Below, piece by piece: positions 35,794 to 44,935 of a stretch of DNA of 64,000 nt (its first letter is position 1; the number at the start of each line of letters is the position of its first letter). The DNA comes from a bacterium Scap17 (GTDB lineage Bacteria; Pseudomonadota; Gammaproteobacteria; Pseudomonadales; Halomonadaceae): positions 1,736,001-1,800,000 of the forward strand of contig VINJ01000001.1 of NCBI GenBank assembly GCA_013376735.1, read 5' to 3'. A model generated the notes under the pieces. The model was given only the letters and a program-made list of their open reading frames with translations, made no database searches and was not told where the DNA came from. Position numbers and translations under genes: made by a program.

Positions 35794-36669
35794 TCAGTCG
35801 TCCAGGCCGTCATCGCGGACATGCCGTTCGGCATCGATATGCGCCTGCAGAACGCGCCCATGCACCTGCCGAGTCCGTTCGACACGGCCGATGAAGCCCG
35901 GTGCCTTGGCATAACCGAAGATGGCGGTATGTCGCTCGCTCTTGCCAGACACCACGCGGTGCATCGAGAAGCGTCCCTTGAAGATCTGCAGGTCACCCAG
36001 TGCCAGTGACAGGCTGCGGACCTTGTCACGCTTTCCGTCCAGCACAGCCTGCACATCAGCGTAATGCTCGTTGCCTGGCTCGCGCAGATCCGGGCAATAC
36101 TCGAATTGGCCGCCACTGAGCGGAGCCCGGGTCAGCAGGCTGACGATGAATTCGTTGGTATCGTAGTGCCAGGGAAGCGAAGACCCCTCAGGCATGATGT
36201 TTGCCACCACACCTGCCAGCGGGTCATCGAAGGTATAGAGCTGGGTCTCTTCCAGACAGTCGGTGATGAAACGCTGAAAGGCTGGATGGTGGTAAAGGCT
36301 CAGGCAGAGGCCTTCGACCGGAAACCAGTCCATGGCCACGAAGGCATTGGAGAATTCGGCAAAGCGGCGGCGCGGGTGATTCTCGGAAAGCTCGGGCTCA
36401 TCGGCATTGAAGTAAGGAGTGATGGTGCCATGCGAGTAATGGCCCTTGTCCGCAATGGCGGCGACCTCTGCACCAAGCTGAGCATGATGATCGGCACGAA
36501 TGAAGCCATCGATTCTGGCACAGCCCTTGTCGTTGAGCGCCGCACGAACCTCGTCGACGCGCGCCCGGTAGGCATCGCTATGTGGGCGATCGATGGGCCA
36601 GGCGTCAAGATCGATGCAATCCAGTAGCGTGGCATGGGAGGTGGGGGCAGCGGCAGTCTCGGTCAGCAT
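35794..36669 (-). CDS. Fe(II)/2-oxoglutarate-dependent oxygenase (phytanoyl-CoA dioxygenase-like, HalD/ArpA group)
   Basis: 291 aa. The double-stranded beta-helix metal triad is visible: His and Asp in LPWHYDTNEF and the distal His in GRFSMHRV, followed by the Arg (SERHTAIFGY) that usually anchors 2-oxoglutarate. Because the second ligand is Asp, the site fits a hydroxylase rather than a halogenase, in which this residue is Gly or Ala. Members of this group act on free amino acids or similar small amines; the substrate here is unknown. Divergent from a LysR gene 101 bp away, which probably controls it. Confidence 0.82.
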   Translation of the reverse strand: MLTETAAAPTSHATLLDCIDLDAWPIDRPHSDAYRARVDEVRAALNDKGCARIDGFIRADHHAQLGAEVAAIADKGHYSHGTITPYFNADEPELSENHPRRRFAEFSNAFVAMDWFPVEGLCLSLYHHPAFQRFITDCLEETQLYTFDDPLAGVVANIMPEGSSLPWHYDTNEFIVSLLTRAPLSGGQFEYCPDLREPGNEHYADVQAVLDGKRDKVRSLSLALGDLQIFKGRFSMHRVVSGKSERHTAIFGYAKAPGFIGRVERTRQVHGRVLQAHIDAERHVRDDGLDD

Positions 36670-36770
36670 GGCAATATCCTGTGTCGCAATGAAAGAAGTT
36701 GTACTTATGGTAGATGGCCAATAGCCTTGCTGTTAAATGGGTAATTCATGCACAAGGATAAGGTTATCTA

Positions 36771-37685
36771 ATGTATCGTTTGGATAGAACGCACTGGATG
36801 CTACTTGCCGCACTCCAGCAGAGTGGCACGATCACGCTGGCAGCCGCCTCGCTCAACATCACGCAATCTGCTGCCAGTCAGCGGCTTGGCGAGGCTGAAC
36901 GACGTCTCGGAGTCTCGCTGGTCAGAAAGGAGGGAAGGGCTCTGATGCTGACGCCGGCGGGCGCCACCATCGCCAAGGCCGCCACGACAACGGCCCCCAT
37001 GCTGCAGGCTGCGGAATCCGATGCGATCTGGCAGGGCAAGCTCAGCCGCAATCGGGTCAGGGTCGCCTGGTCACATTTTGATCCTTCCCGGCTCGCCAGC
37101 AAGTTATTGACGGCCGGACGTGAGATGCAGCCGTGCGTGAATGTCGAATTGGTGCGTGTCGCGAGCGAGGCACCGACAAGCGCGTTGAATGGCCAGTCGG
37201 CGGACCTGATGCTGGCTCCGGGGGAAGGGCATGGGCCGCGCCTCACCGCGCTGACCAGCATGACGCTATGTCAGGACCGTCTGGTTGCCGTCGTGAAACG
37301 GGATTCCGCCCTGGCCGACAAGGCCGTCATGACGCCCGAAGACTTCGATGGAGAACGCTTTCTCACCTATGATCTGCGCCCGGAACCCGGCTGGGAATAT
37401 GAGACCTTCTTTGCGCGCGGGCAGCGTTTCCCCTCTCAGGTATCGCGGGTGGAATCCACGGAACTCATCTGCCAACTGATCGCCAGCGGTCAGGGCGCCT
37501 CGATATTGCCTGCCCTGTGCGTGGAATTCTCCGCCTGGCGCGCTAAGCTGTGCATCGTCGAGCTGGATGTCGCCCCCATCACCTTTCCTTGGCAGATTCA
37601 CATCATGCCCGGCCAAGAGACGGAAGCTTCACTGGCCTTTGTCCTTGCAGAAACCATCGTCGCTGACATGACCACGATCTCTTGA
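36771..37685 (+). CDS. LysR-family regulator next to the 2OG oxygenase
   Basis: 304 aa; AAGG precedes the ATG at 36771. LysR helix-turn-helix: LAALQQSGTITLAAASLNITQSAASQRLGEAERRLGVSLVRKEGR. The effector domain ends with CQLIASGQGASILPALCVEFSAW. It stands back-to-back with the oxygenase gene and is its likely regulator. Downstream DNA is decayed. Confidence 0.92.
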   Translation: MYRLDRTHWMLLAALQQSGTITLAAASLNITQSAASQRLGEAERRLGVSLVRKEGRALMLTPAGATIAKAATTTAPMLQAAESDAIWQGKLSRNRVRVAWSHFDPSRLASKLLTAGREMQPCVNVELVRVASEAPTSALNGQSADLMLAPGEGHGPRLTALTSMTLCQDRLVAVVKRDSALADKAVMTPEDFDGERFLTYDLRPEPGWEYETFFARGQRFPSQVSRVESTELICQLIASGQGASILPALCVEFSAWRAKLCIVELDVAPITFPWQIHIMPGQETEASLAFVLAETIVADMTTIS

Positions 37686-37770
37686 GGGATGAGGGTGGGC
37701 TTCGTCAAGTCAGATTGATTTCATTACGACCGATCGTGTTTTTCTGGATGACACCGACTGTGGAACGCCC

Positions 37771-38278
37771 ATGAAAGTAGAACAATTACTGGTCCTGGAA
37801 AAATGATTGCGACAAACTGATCACTCTATTGAATGACTGTGTCGAGAGTGGTGCCTCCATCGGATTCATTGCTCCACTGGAGACGGGGGAGGCAGAGAGA
37901 TACTGGCGCGGCGTTGCCAGTGATATTGCCGAGGGGTATCACGGTTTGTGGGTAGTGCGTGACGGCGAGTTCATCGTGGGGGCCGTTTAGCTACGTTTCT
38001 GTGCCAAGAAGAATGGCCGTCATAGAGCGGGAGTTGAAAAACTCATGGTCCATACGGCATTTCGTCAGCATGGTATTGCGCGGTAACTGATGATGTAAAT
38101 AGAGCAACAGGCAAAAGCACATCAATGTACGCTACTGGTTTTGGACACCCGCAGCGATGACACGGACTCGTTGCTATACCGTAATGCGGGTTATCAAGAG
38201 GCTGGCAGGATTCCACAATACGCCAAGAGTTCTGCGGGAGATCTGGATAGCACCACCTTCTTTTACAAGATCATTTGA
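37771..38278 (+). pseudogene. GNAT-family N-acetyltransferase pseudogene
   Basis: A dead gene. From the ATG at 37771 the frame reads MKVEQLLVLE, then a run of five A (one too many, near 37799) shifts it. In the shifted frame the GNAT sequence continues: LITLLNDCVESGASIGF, YWRGVASDIAEGYHGLWVVR, KNGRHRAGVEKLMVHTAFRQHGIAR, then LLVLDTRSDD and NAGYQEAGRIPQYAKS, up to the stop at 38276. This frame is broken by TAG at 37988 and TAA at 38084 and 38096. The acetyl-CoA loop (normally QxxGIG/A) reads RQHGIAR followed by a stop. Reconstructed length 168 aa, normal for the family. One frameshift and three nonsense codons show long-standing inactivity. Confidence 0.88.
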
Positions 38279-38393
38279 GTCCTGGTGCTCTGTCATTCAT
38301 TCAGCGAATGATGATGCATCCTGGTATTCACTGTGTGCATCAATGCTGTTGGCAGGCGCCCACCAGTTTCTCACCTCAGCCTCGCTGTTGTTC

Positions 38394-38437
38394 CGAATAC
38401 ACGAAAGGCTGCCCATGGGCAGCCTTTCGTGTATTCG
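38394..38437. terminator. 44-bp perfect palindrome, probable bidirectional terminator
   Basis: Two 22-bp arms (from CGAATACACGAAAGGCTGCC to its complement) meet with no spacer at CCATGG. It lies between the GNAT pseudogene and mdaB, the position of a shared terminator, but the arms are unusually long and exact. Confidence 0.7.
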
Positions 38438-38487
38438 AGAGCTTGAGAGAGGCGTCATCAGCTCAGACTGTATGACGCCCCGAGCCT

Positions 38488-39072
38488 TCAGGCGCGGCCG
38501 ACATGCTCGCGAAGGTGCTCACGATAGGCTTGGGTATAAGCGGGGATGTCCGGATTCTTGATTACGTCATTGGCCAGATAGGTCGGCAGTCCCTCGAGAC
38601 CGACGAATTCCATTGCCTTGTGCACCGGATAGTAGACAGCGTCGATACCTTTGCCTTCGAAAAAGTTGCCCGCTTCATCGAAGGCTTCGATGGGAGCATT
38701 CCAGGTCAGTGACAGCATGTACTGGCGGCCCTGCATCAAGCCGCCAGTGCCGTAGCCCTGGGTCGGGCTGGTGCGATGACGGCCATCGCTGGCGTACAGC
38801 GCGCCGTGGCCCTCAGTCAGTATGTCATCGAGATACTTCTTCACGGTCCACGGCAGACCCATCCACCAACCTGGGGTCTGATAGATGATCAGGTCCGCCC
38901 ATAGTTGCTTCTCGATTTCCGCCTTGGCCTCGAAACCTTCCTCGATGACGGTTTCACGCACTTCATGCCCCAGCTTGGCTAGCTCACTGCGCGCCAGTTC
39001 ATGCAGCGTCGCGTTCAGCTCGCCATTGGAATGGGCAAAGGCCTTGCCGCCGTTGATCAGTAGAATCTTCAT
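38488..39072 (-). CDS. mdaB: NAD(P)H:quinone oxidoreductase MdaB
   Basis: 194 aa, GGAG 8 nt before the ATG. Closely follows E. coli MdaB throughout: LLINGGKAFAHSNGELNATL, LWADLIIYQTPGWWMGLPWTVKKYLDD, TEGHGALYASDGRHR, GYGTGGLMQGRQYMLSLTWNAP, LANDVIKNPDIPAYT. It is a flavodoxin-fold FAD enzyme that reduces quinones by two electrons, protecting against oxidative stress. Cytoplasmic. Single gene ending at the 44-bp palindrome. Confidence 0.92.
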   Translation of the reverse strand: MKILLINGGKAFAHSNGELNATLHELARSELAKLGHEVRETVIEEGFEAKAEIEKQLWADLIIYQTPGWWMGLPWTVKKYLDDILTEGHGALYASDGRHRTSPTQGYGTGGLMQGRQYMLSLTWNAPIEAFDEAGNFFEGKGIDAVYYPVHKAMEFVGLEGLPTYLANDVIKNPDIPAYTQAYREHLREHVGRA

Positions 39073-39317
39073 GCCGGGTACTCCAAAACTGTTGGCTTTT
39101 CAGCAATGGCGCACAGGATGAGTGTTCGCAAGTCATTGATAAAGCGGCACTGGCGTAAAACACCTTTGCTATGGGTGCAACAATCCGATCAGATTGCGCG
39201 CGATATCTACGCATTTAATCCCTTCACGCCCTCTGCGGTATGAACGCCCAGGAAAGGGATTGTATTGCTGATGGTTGTGGCGGTCGAAATTGCGCTCAGA
39301 GCTTTCGGCCAAGCCCA

Positions 39318-40604
39318 CTAACGCAACCGCTTCAATTCCTGCCAGTTGGTGGTGTAGCGGGCGCTGCGGTGGGCGCAGCGCAGTTGCCAGGCGGCGTCGG
39401 GGCGTGCGACGCCCAGACGCACGGTGCCGCGGCCCATCTTCTGATTCATGGCGTCCAGTGTCGCCATCAGCTGCTGGCTGCGTTCACGCCTGGCGATGTC
39501 CTCTTCGCTTTCCAGCAGCGAGAGTTGCTCGCGTGGCTGGTCGATGAGGTCGAGCAGCATCACGCCAGCCTTCATGAAGCGATAGCCGCGCAGGTAGATA
39601 TGCTCCAGCGCCTGTTGCGCGGCGGCGAGTATCTCGCGGCTGTCATTGGTGGGGGCGGGCAGTTCGACGATGGTGCTGGGTGAGTATTGCGGCAGGTCGG
39701 GTCGGTGGCGATTGCTCTTGAGGAAGACCAGCACGGCGCGTGTCAGGCTGCCTTGGTGGCGCAGCTTCTCGGCGCCGCGTTGGGCATGCTGGCGGATGGC
39801 GTCCCTGAGTTCATTCAAGTCACCGGTCATGCGCCCGAAGGAGCGCGAGGTCATGATGCGCTGGCGAGCCTCGTCGGCATCATTCATCTCGAAGCAGGGC
39901 GTGCCTTGCAGTTCGCGCGCGGTGCGTTCCAGTACTACGGAATAGCGCTGGCCGATGGCGCGCGGGTCGGCGCAGCGCAGGTCCCAGGCCGTATGCAGGC
40001 CTTGCAGTGCCAGGCGTTCGACCAGACGTCGGCCCACACCCCAGACATCGCCCAGTGGCGTATCGGCCAGCAGGCGCTGGGTGCCGACTTCATCGGGTTC
40101 CAGCACGCAGACACCGCCGAATTCCGGACGCTTCTTGGCCGCGCGATTGGCCAACTTGGCCAGCGTGCGAGTTGGCGCCACCCCGACACATACGGGAATG
40201 CCGGTGAACTTGCGGACATTGCGGTGCAGAGTGCGGCTCAATGTCAGCATCGAGTTGCGATCAAAGCCATCGAAACGCACGAACATCTCATCAATGGAGT
40301 AGGGCTCGACTCCGGCGGAATATTCCTCCAGCACCTCACGCACGCGCGCCGACATGTCGCCATACAGCTCGTAGTTGGAGGAGAGCAGGTGGATGCGCCC
40401 CTCACGGACGAGTGGCTGTAGCTGGAAGGCGGGGGTGCCCATCTCCACGCCCAGCGCCTTGAGTTCGTTGGAGCGCGCGATCACGCAGCCGTCATTGTTG
40501 GACATCACGCCGACAGGGCGGCCCTCCAGGCGCGGGTCGAACACTCGCTCGCAGCTGGCATAGAAGTTGTTGCAGTCGACCAGTCCGATCATTGGCGTCT
40601 TCAT
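39318..40604 (-). CDS. umuC: UmuC, DNA polymerase V catalytic subunit
   Basis: 428 aa from the ATG at 40604, which overlaps the umuD stop (ATGA). Y-family polymerase: IGLVDCNNFYASCERVFDPRLEGRPVGVMSNNDGCVIARSNELK (catalytic Asp, steric Phe-Tyr), EPYSIDEMFVRFDGF (catalytic Asp-Glu), VCVGVAPTRTLAKLANRAAKK, GVGRRLVERL. The C-terminal DUF4113 part is present, ending in the YTTNWQELKRL signature. Length matches E. coli UmuC (422). With cleaved UmuD it forms the error-prone translesion polymerase of the SOS response. Confidence 0.96.
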   Translation of the reverse strand: MKTPMIGLVDCNNFYASCERVFDPRLEGRPVGVMSNNDGCVIARSNELKALGVEMGTPAFQLQPLVREGRIHLLSSNYELYGDMSARVREVLEEYSAGVEPYSIDEMFVRFDGFDRNSMLTLSRTLHRNVRKFTGIPVCVGVAPTRTLAKLANRAAKKRPEFGGVCVLEPDEVGTQRLLADTPLGDVWGVGRRLVERLALQGLHTAWDLRCADPRAIGQRYSVVLERTARELQGTPCFEMNDADEARQRIMTSRSFGRMTGDLNELRDAIRQHAQRGAEKLRHQGSLTRAVLVFLKSNRHRPDLPQYSPSTIVELPAPTNDSREILAAAQQALEHIYLRGYRFMKAGVMLLDLIDQPREQLSLLESEEDIARRERSQQLMATLDAMNQKMGRGTVRLGVARPDAAWQLRCAHRSARYTTNWQELKRLR

Positions 40605-41062
40605 ACCGCGTATTCGTGGATGACGGAACGCACCACCCCCCAGACCTGGCATTCGAGGTCGAAGATCGCGACCGGCGGATACAGCGCATTGCCGGAGCTC
40701 AGATAGGGGCGCTGACCGATCATCTCATAACGCTTGACCACCACCTCACCCTCGACCAGTGCCACCACGATATGCCCGGGGCGGGCATCGATGGAGCGGT
40801 CTACCACCAGGGTGTCGCCCTCATAGATGCCGAAGCCTTCCATGCTGTCACCCGCCACCGTCATGAAGAAGGTCGCTGCCGGGCGCTTGATCAGCCGCTC
40901 GTTGAGGTCCAGCGTGCGCCCCGCGTAATCCTCGGCCGGCGAGGGGAAGCCGGAAATACCAGCGCGCCCCGTGATGTGAGGGTGCGGAAGTGCACAGGGC
41001 TCCGGCGCTGGATGGGGGCGAGCCAGCGAAGCGTGGGACGGTTGAGCGGCAGATACGGTCAT
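40601..41062 (-). CDS. umuD: UmuD, LexA-like self-cleaving polymerase V subunit
   Basis: 153 aa. The S24 catalytic pair is present: Ser73 in VAGDSMEGFGIYEGD and Lys110 in GEVVVKRYE, 37 residues apart as in E. coli. The alignment-equivalent cleavage point (C24-G25 in E. coli, before FPSPAxDY) is Ser37-Gly38 here, an unusual P1 residue. The N-terminus before it is 13 residues longer than in E. coli and rich in Ala, Pro and His. A LexA box lies 22 bp before the start, and the start is preceded by AGGAG. Translationally coupled to umuC. Confidence 0.94.
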   Translation of the reverse strand: MTVSAAQPSHASLARPHPAPEPCALPHPHITGRAGISGFPSPAEDYAGRTLDLNERLIKRPAATFFMTVAGDSMEGFGIYEGDTLVVDRSIDARPGHIVVALVEGEVVVKRYEMIGQRPYLSSGNALYPPVAIFDLECQVWGVVRSVIHEYAV

Positions 41063-41083
41063 GGGTGGGGTCTCCTTTCGATA

Positions 41084-41099
41084 CTGTAATCATATACAG
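41084..41099 (-). promoter_or_regulatory. LexA (SOS) box of umuDC
   Basis: On the minus strand CTGTATATGATTACAG: the CTGT-N8-ACAG consensus with a perfect core, 22 bp upstream of the umuD start codon. It implies LexA repression and induction by DNA damage. Confidence 0.93.
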
Positions 41100-41244
41100 T
41101 ATCGGCGCTGAGAAGCCCTCAGGCAACCGATAATCCCTGCGAGTGCTGCACATTTACGAGACGCAGATCAGATGAGGTGCACCTGTGTTCAATGGTGGAC
41201 GGCAGGCAAAGCTGCTAGCGGATATTGCTCACCGGTATCTCACG

Positions 41245-41278
41245 AAAAAGCCCGACCTCCTGGAGGCCGGGCTTTTTT
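41245..41278. terminator. strong bidirectional terminator
   Basis: Stem AAAAAGCCCGaCCTCC / GGAGGCCGGGCTTTTTT with tight loop and T runs on both strands; ends the monooxygenase-like gene that stops at 41302. Confidence 0.88.
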
Positions 41279-41301
41279 GGGTCTTTCCCAATGCTGTTCT
41301 A

Positions 41302-41613
41302 TCAGCCCGCCGGGCTCAGGATGCGGATATCGCCATCGGCGATCCAGTCACCGGCATTGTCGCGGAAGCGCTGCATATGTTCCGTCTCGCGGTGGGCCTG
41401 CAGGGCATCGTGGGATTCCCAGGCTTCTACCACGGTGATGGTGTCGGGGCGTGGGTCGTTGTCCTTGTCGGCGGCGCGCTCGGAGTCCAGGCACGGATGG
41501 TAGGCGTGGCAGCCATCTTCTTCTCGCACGGTGGGCGCGACGGCGCAGAGTTCATTGAAGACATCCTGAACGTGGCCTTCCTTGGCAGTAACGGTGGCGA
41601 TTACCCAGATCAT
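41302..41613 (-). CDS. putative quinol monooxygenase (ABM domain)
   Basis: 103 aa from the ATG at 41613, with AGGAG 5 nt upstream; the longer open frame is not supported. One antibiotic-biosynthesis-monooxygenase (ABM) domain: MIWVIATVTAKEGHVQDVFNELCAVAPTVREEDGCHAYHPC, ITVVEAWESHDALQAHRETEHMQRFRD. YgiN-like proteins form dimeric barrels that oxidise quinols or are dodecin-type stress proteins. A second ABM protein occurs at 47097. Cytoplasmic, single gene. Confidence 0.85.
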   Translation of the reverse strand: MIWVIATVTAKEGHVQDVFNELCAVAPTVREEDGCHAYHPCLDSERAADKDNDPRPDTITVVEAWESHDALQAHRETEHMQRFRDNAGDWIADGDIRILSPAG

Positions 41614-41755
41614 CTTGGCTCCTTGTGACGGTGCTGACCGCCGATGTTGTCGGGATTCTCGTGATGAGATGTCCCGACTATGTGGAGGCGTTTCTGGCCA
41701 CTGCAAGGGGCAGGGGCTGACTGCCGGCATGACCCTGCATGATGAGCACACGAAA

Positions 41756-41782
41756 GCGCCGGACAGCAGGGCTGTCCGGCGC
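41756..41782. terminator. terminator hairpin after mmsA
   Basis: Perfect 12-bp stem GCGCCGGACAGC with a 3-nt loop, downstream (minus strand) of mmsA and next to two 16-bp tandem repeats. Confidence 0.7.
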
Positions 41783-41811
41783 AGTTGTTATCAGACGCAG
41801 TTGTTATCAGA
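41780..41811 (-). repeat. 16-bp perfect tandem duplication after mmsA
   Basis: CGCAGTTGTTATCAGA twice in a row. On the minus strand each copy contains TGATAA. Relative to the mmsA stop at 41849, the two TGA triplets (41809 and 41793) lie in the two other reading frames. A second, looser duplication (ACGGGAAGGCGA at 41829 and 41852) straddles the stop codon itself. Confidence 0.85.
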
Positions 41812-41846
41812 TGATGATCCGCGGATCAGAACGGGAAGGCGATGGT

Positions 41847-43337
<1,491 letters not shown>

Positions 43338-43386
43338 TGGGTGGGCTCCCTGAGATGACTTGTAAATGAATGGCGATGAATGAAGT

Positions 43387-43446
43387 GGTGTTGTTCGTCA
43401 GTTCTGAATGTTGATGGTCAGTCTTGAGCGTCGATCGTCAGTCCTG
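43387..43446 (-). repeat. 20-bp tandem repeat, 3 copies, starting in the bauA stop codon
   Basis: On the minus strand: CAGGACTGACGATCGACGCT, CAAGACTGACCATCAACATT and CAGAACTGACGAACAACACC, end to end. The first copy holds the native TGA of bauA (43440). TGA recurs at 43420 and 43400, one per reading frame. Confidence 0.85.
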
Positions 43447-44787
43447 GGCGGCGAAGGCATCGCCGAGGGCATTGATCAGGCGGTCCAGCTCGTCGTGTTC
43501 GGTGATGAACGGCAGGCCCAGCTGGATGGTGTCGCCGCCGTAACGGACATAGAAACCGGCCTTCCAGCAGTGCATGGCAATCTCATACGGGCGCCGCGCC
43601 GGCTCGCCGGGATAGGCCTCGACCTGAAGGGCGCCGGCCAGGCCGTAGTTGCGGATGTCCGTGATGTAACGGGTGCCCTTGAGCTCGTGCAGCTTCTTCT
43701 CGAACACCGGACTCAGCTCGCGGACGCGGGAGATGAGCTGGTCGTTCTCGAGCACATCGAGAGATGCCAGCGCCGCGGCACACGCCACCGGGTGGCCGGA
43801 ATAGGTGTAGCCGTGGGGAATCTCCATCATGTAATCGGGGCCGCCGTTGTCCATGAAGGTCTGGTAGATGTCGCCCTTGACGACCACGGCACCCATCGGC
43901 ACCGCACCATTGGTGATCTGCTTGGCGACGTTGAGGATGTCCGGCGTGATCCCGAATTCCTCGGCGCCGCTCATGGCGCCCATGCGTCCGAAGCCGGTGA
44001 TGACCTCATCGAAGATCAACAGGATGTCGTGCTGGTCGCATATCTCGCGCAGGCGCTTGAGATAGCCCACTGGCGGCGGCAGCACGCCGGCCGAGCCTGC
44101 CATCGGCTCGACGATGACGGCGGCGATGTTGGAGGCATCATGCAGCGCGATCAGCTCCAGCAGCTCATCGGCGCGCTCGGCGCCGGTCCTGGGCATGCCG
44201 GGGGTGAAGGCATTCTCCTTGAGCAGGGTATGCGGCAGGTGATCGGCATCGACTCCCTGACCGTAGAGCGTGCGATTGGCGCCGATGCCACCGACGCTGA
44301 AGCCGCCGAAGTTGACGCCGTGATAGCCCTTGCTGCGTCCGATCAGCTTGGTCTTGGTCGGCTTGCCCTTCTTGCGCCAGTAGGCACGCGCGATCTTCAG
44401 AGAGGTGTCGGCACTCTCGGAGCCGGAACCGGTGAAGAAGACGTGATCCAGCCTCTCGGGCATCAACGTCTTGATGCGGTGCGCCAGCTCGAAGGCCTTG
44501 GGATGGCCGTACTGGAAGGCGGGCGCGTAATCCAGCTCGCGCAGCTGCGCACTGACCGCCTCGGCGATTTCCGGGCGGCAATGGCCGGCACCGCAGGTCC
44601 AGAGGCCTGACAGGCCATCGAAGATCTGACGGCCCCGGGAGTCCGTGAAGTAGGCCCCCTGCGCCTTGGTGATGATGCGCGGGTCCTGCTTGAACTGCCG
44701 ATTGGCCGTGTAGGGCATCCAGTAAGCATCGAGCTGCTCCTGGCTCAAGCCTGCCTGGGCGGAAGGGGATGTATCGAAGGCGGTCAT
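43438..44787 (-). CDS. bauA: beta-alanine:pyruvate transaminase (class III)
   Basis: 449 aa from the ATG at 44787 (GGGAG 5 nt upstream). Sequence pattern of omega-amino acid:pyruvate aminotransferase: YWMPYTANRQFKQDPRI, LSGLWTCGAGHCRPEI, FFTGSGSESADTSLKIARAYW (PLP phosphate), FDEVITGFGRMG (Asp) and VAKQITNGAVPMGAVVV (Schiff-base Lys). It converts beta-alanine and pyruvate to malonate semialdehyde and L-alanine. The product feeds the MmsA enzyme encoded next. A divergent LysR of BauR type completes the same gene arrangement known in Pseudomonas aeruginosa (bauR-bauA-...-bauC). Confidence 0.92.
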   Translation of the reverse strand: MTAFDTSPSAQAGLSQEQLDAYWMPYTANRQFKQDPRIITKAQGAYFTDSRGRQIFDGLSGLWTCGAGHCRPEIAEAVSAQLRELDYAPAFQYGHPKAFELAHRIKTLMPERLDHVFFTGSGSESADTSLKIARAYWRKKGKPTKTKLIGRSKGYHGVNFGGFSVGGIGANRTLYGQGVDADHLPHTLLKENAFTPGMPRTGAERADELLELIALHDASNIAAVIVEPMAGSAGVLPPPVGYLKRLREICDQHDILLIFDEVITGFGRMGAMSGAEEFGITPDILNVAKQITNGAVPMGAVVVKGDIYQTFMDNGGPDYMMEIPHGYTYSGHPVACAAALASLDVLENDQLISRVRELSPVFEKKLHELKGTRYITDIRNYGLAGALQVEAYPGEPARRPYEIAMHCWKAGFYVRYGGDTIQLGLPFITEHDELDRLINALGDAFAAQD

Positions 44788-44857
44788 GATGTCTCCCACA
44801 GAGTGTGTTGTTGTTGGTTCTCGGCTCCTGTCGACTAGATTAGGAAGTCCTTTTGGT

Positions 44858-44883
44858 AAGATAAATGTCATTGTCTTTATCTT
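44858..44883. promoter_or_regulatory. inverted repeat in the bauR-bauA intergenic region, candidate BauR operator
   Basis: AAGATAAA and TTTATCTT (perfect 8-bp arms, 10-bp spacer) centred about 65 bp from each start codon in the 148-bp divergent promoter region. Size and placement suit a LysR recognition site. Confidence 0.55.
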
Positions 44884-44935
44884 CAGGAAAGCATTTACTT
44901 AACTTTCCATGTCGTGAAACTCAGGAGGGCAGACC

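Noticed and set aside
39687-40421. 244-codon frame on plus inside umuC
   Set aside because: umuC has all polymerase motifs; the opposite frame shows no recognisable domain.
43408-44610. 400-codon frame on plus opposite the beta-alanine transaminase
   Set aside because: Antisense shadow of bauA, which carries PLP-binding motifs and a good ribosome-binding site.
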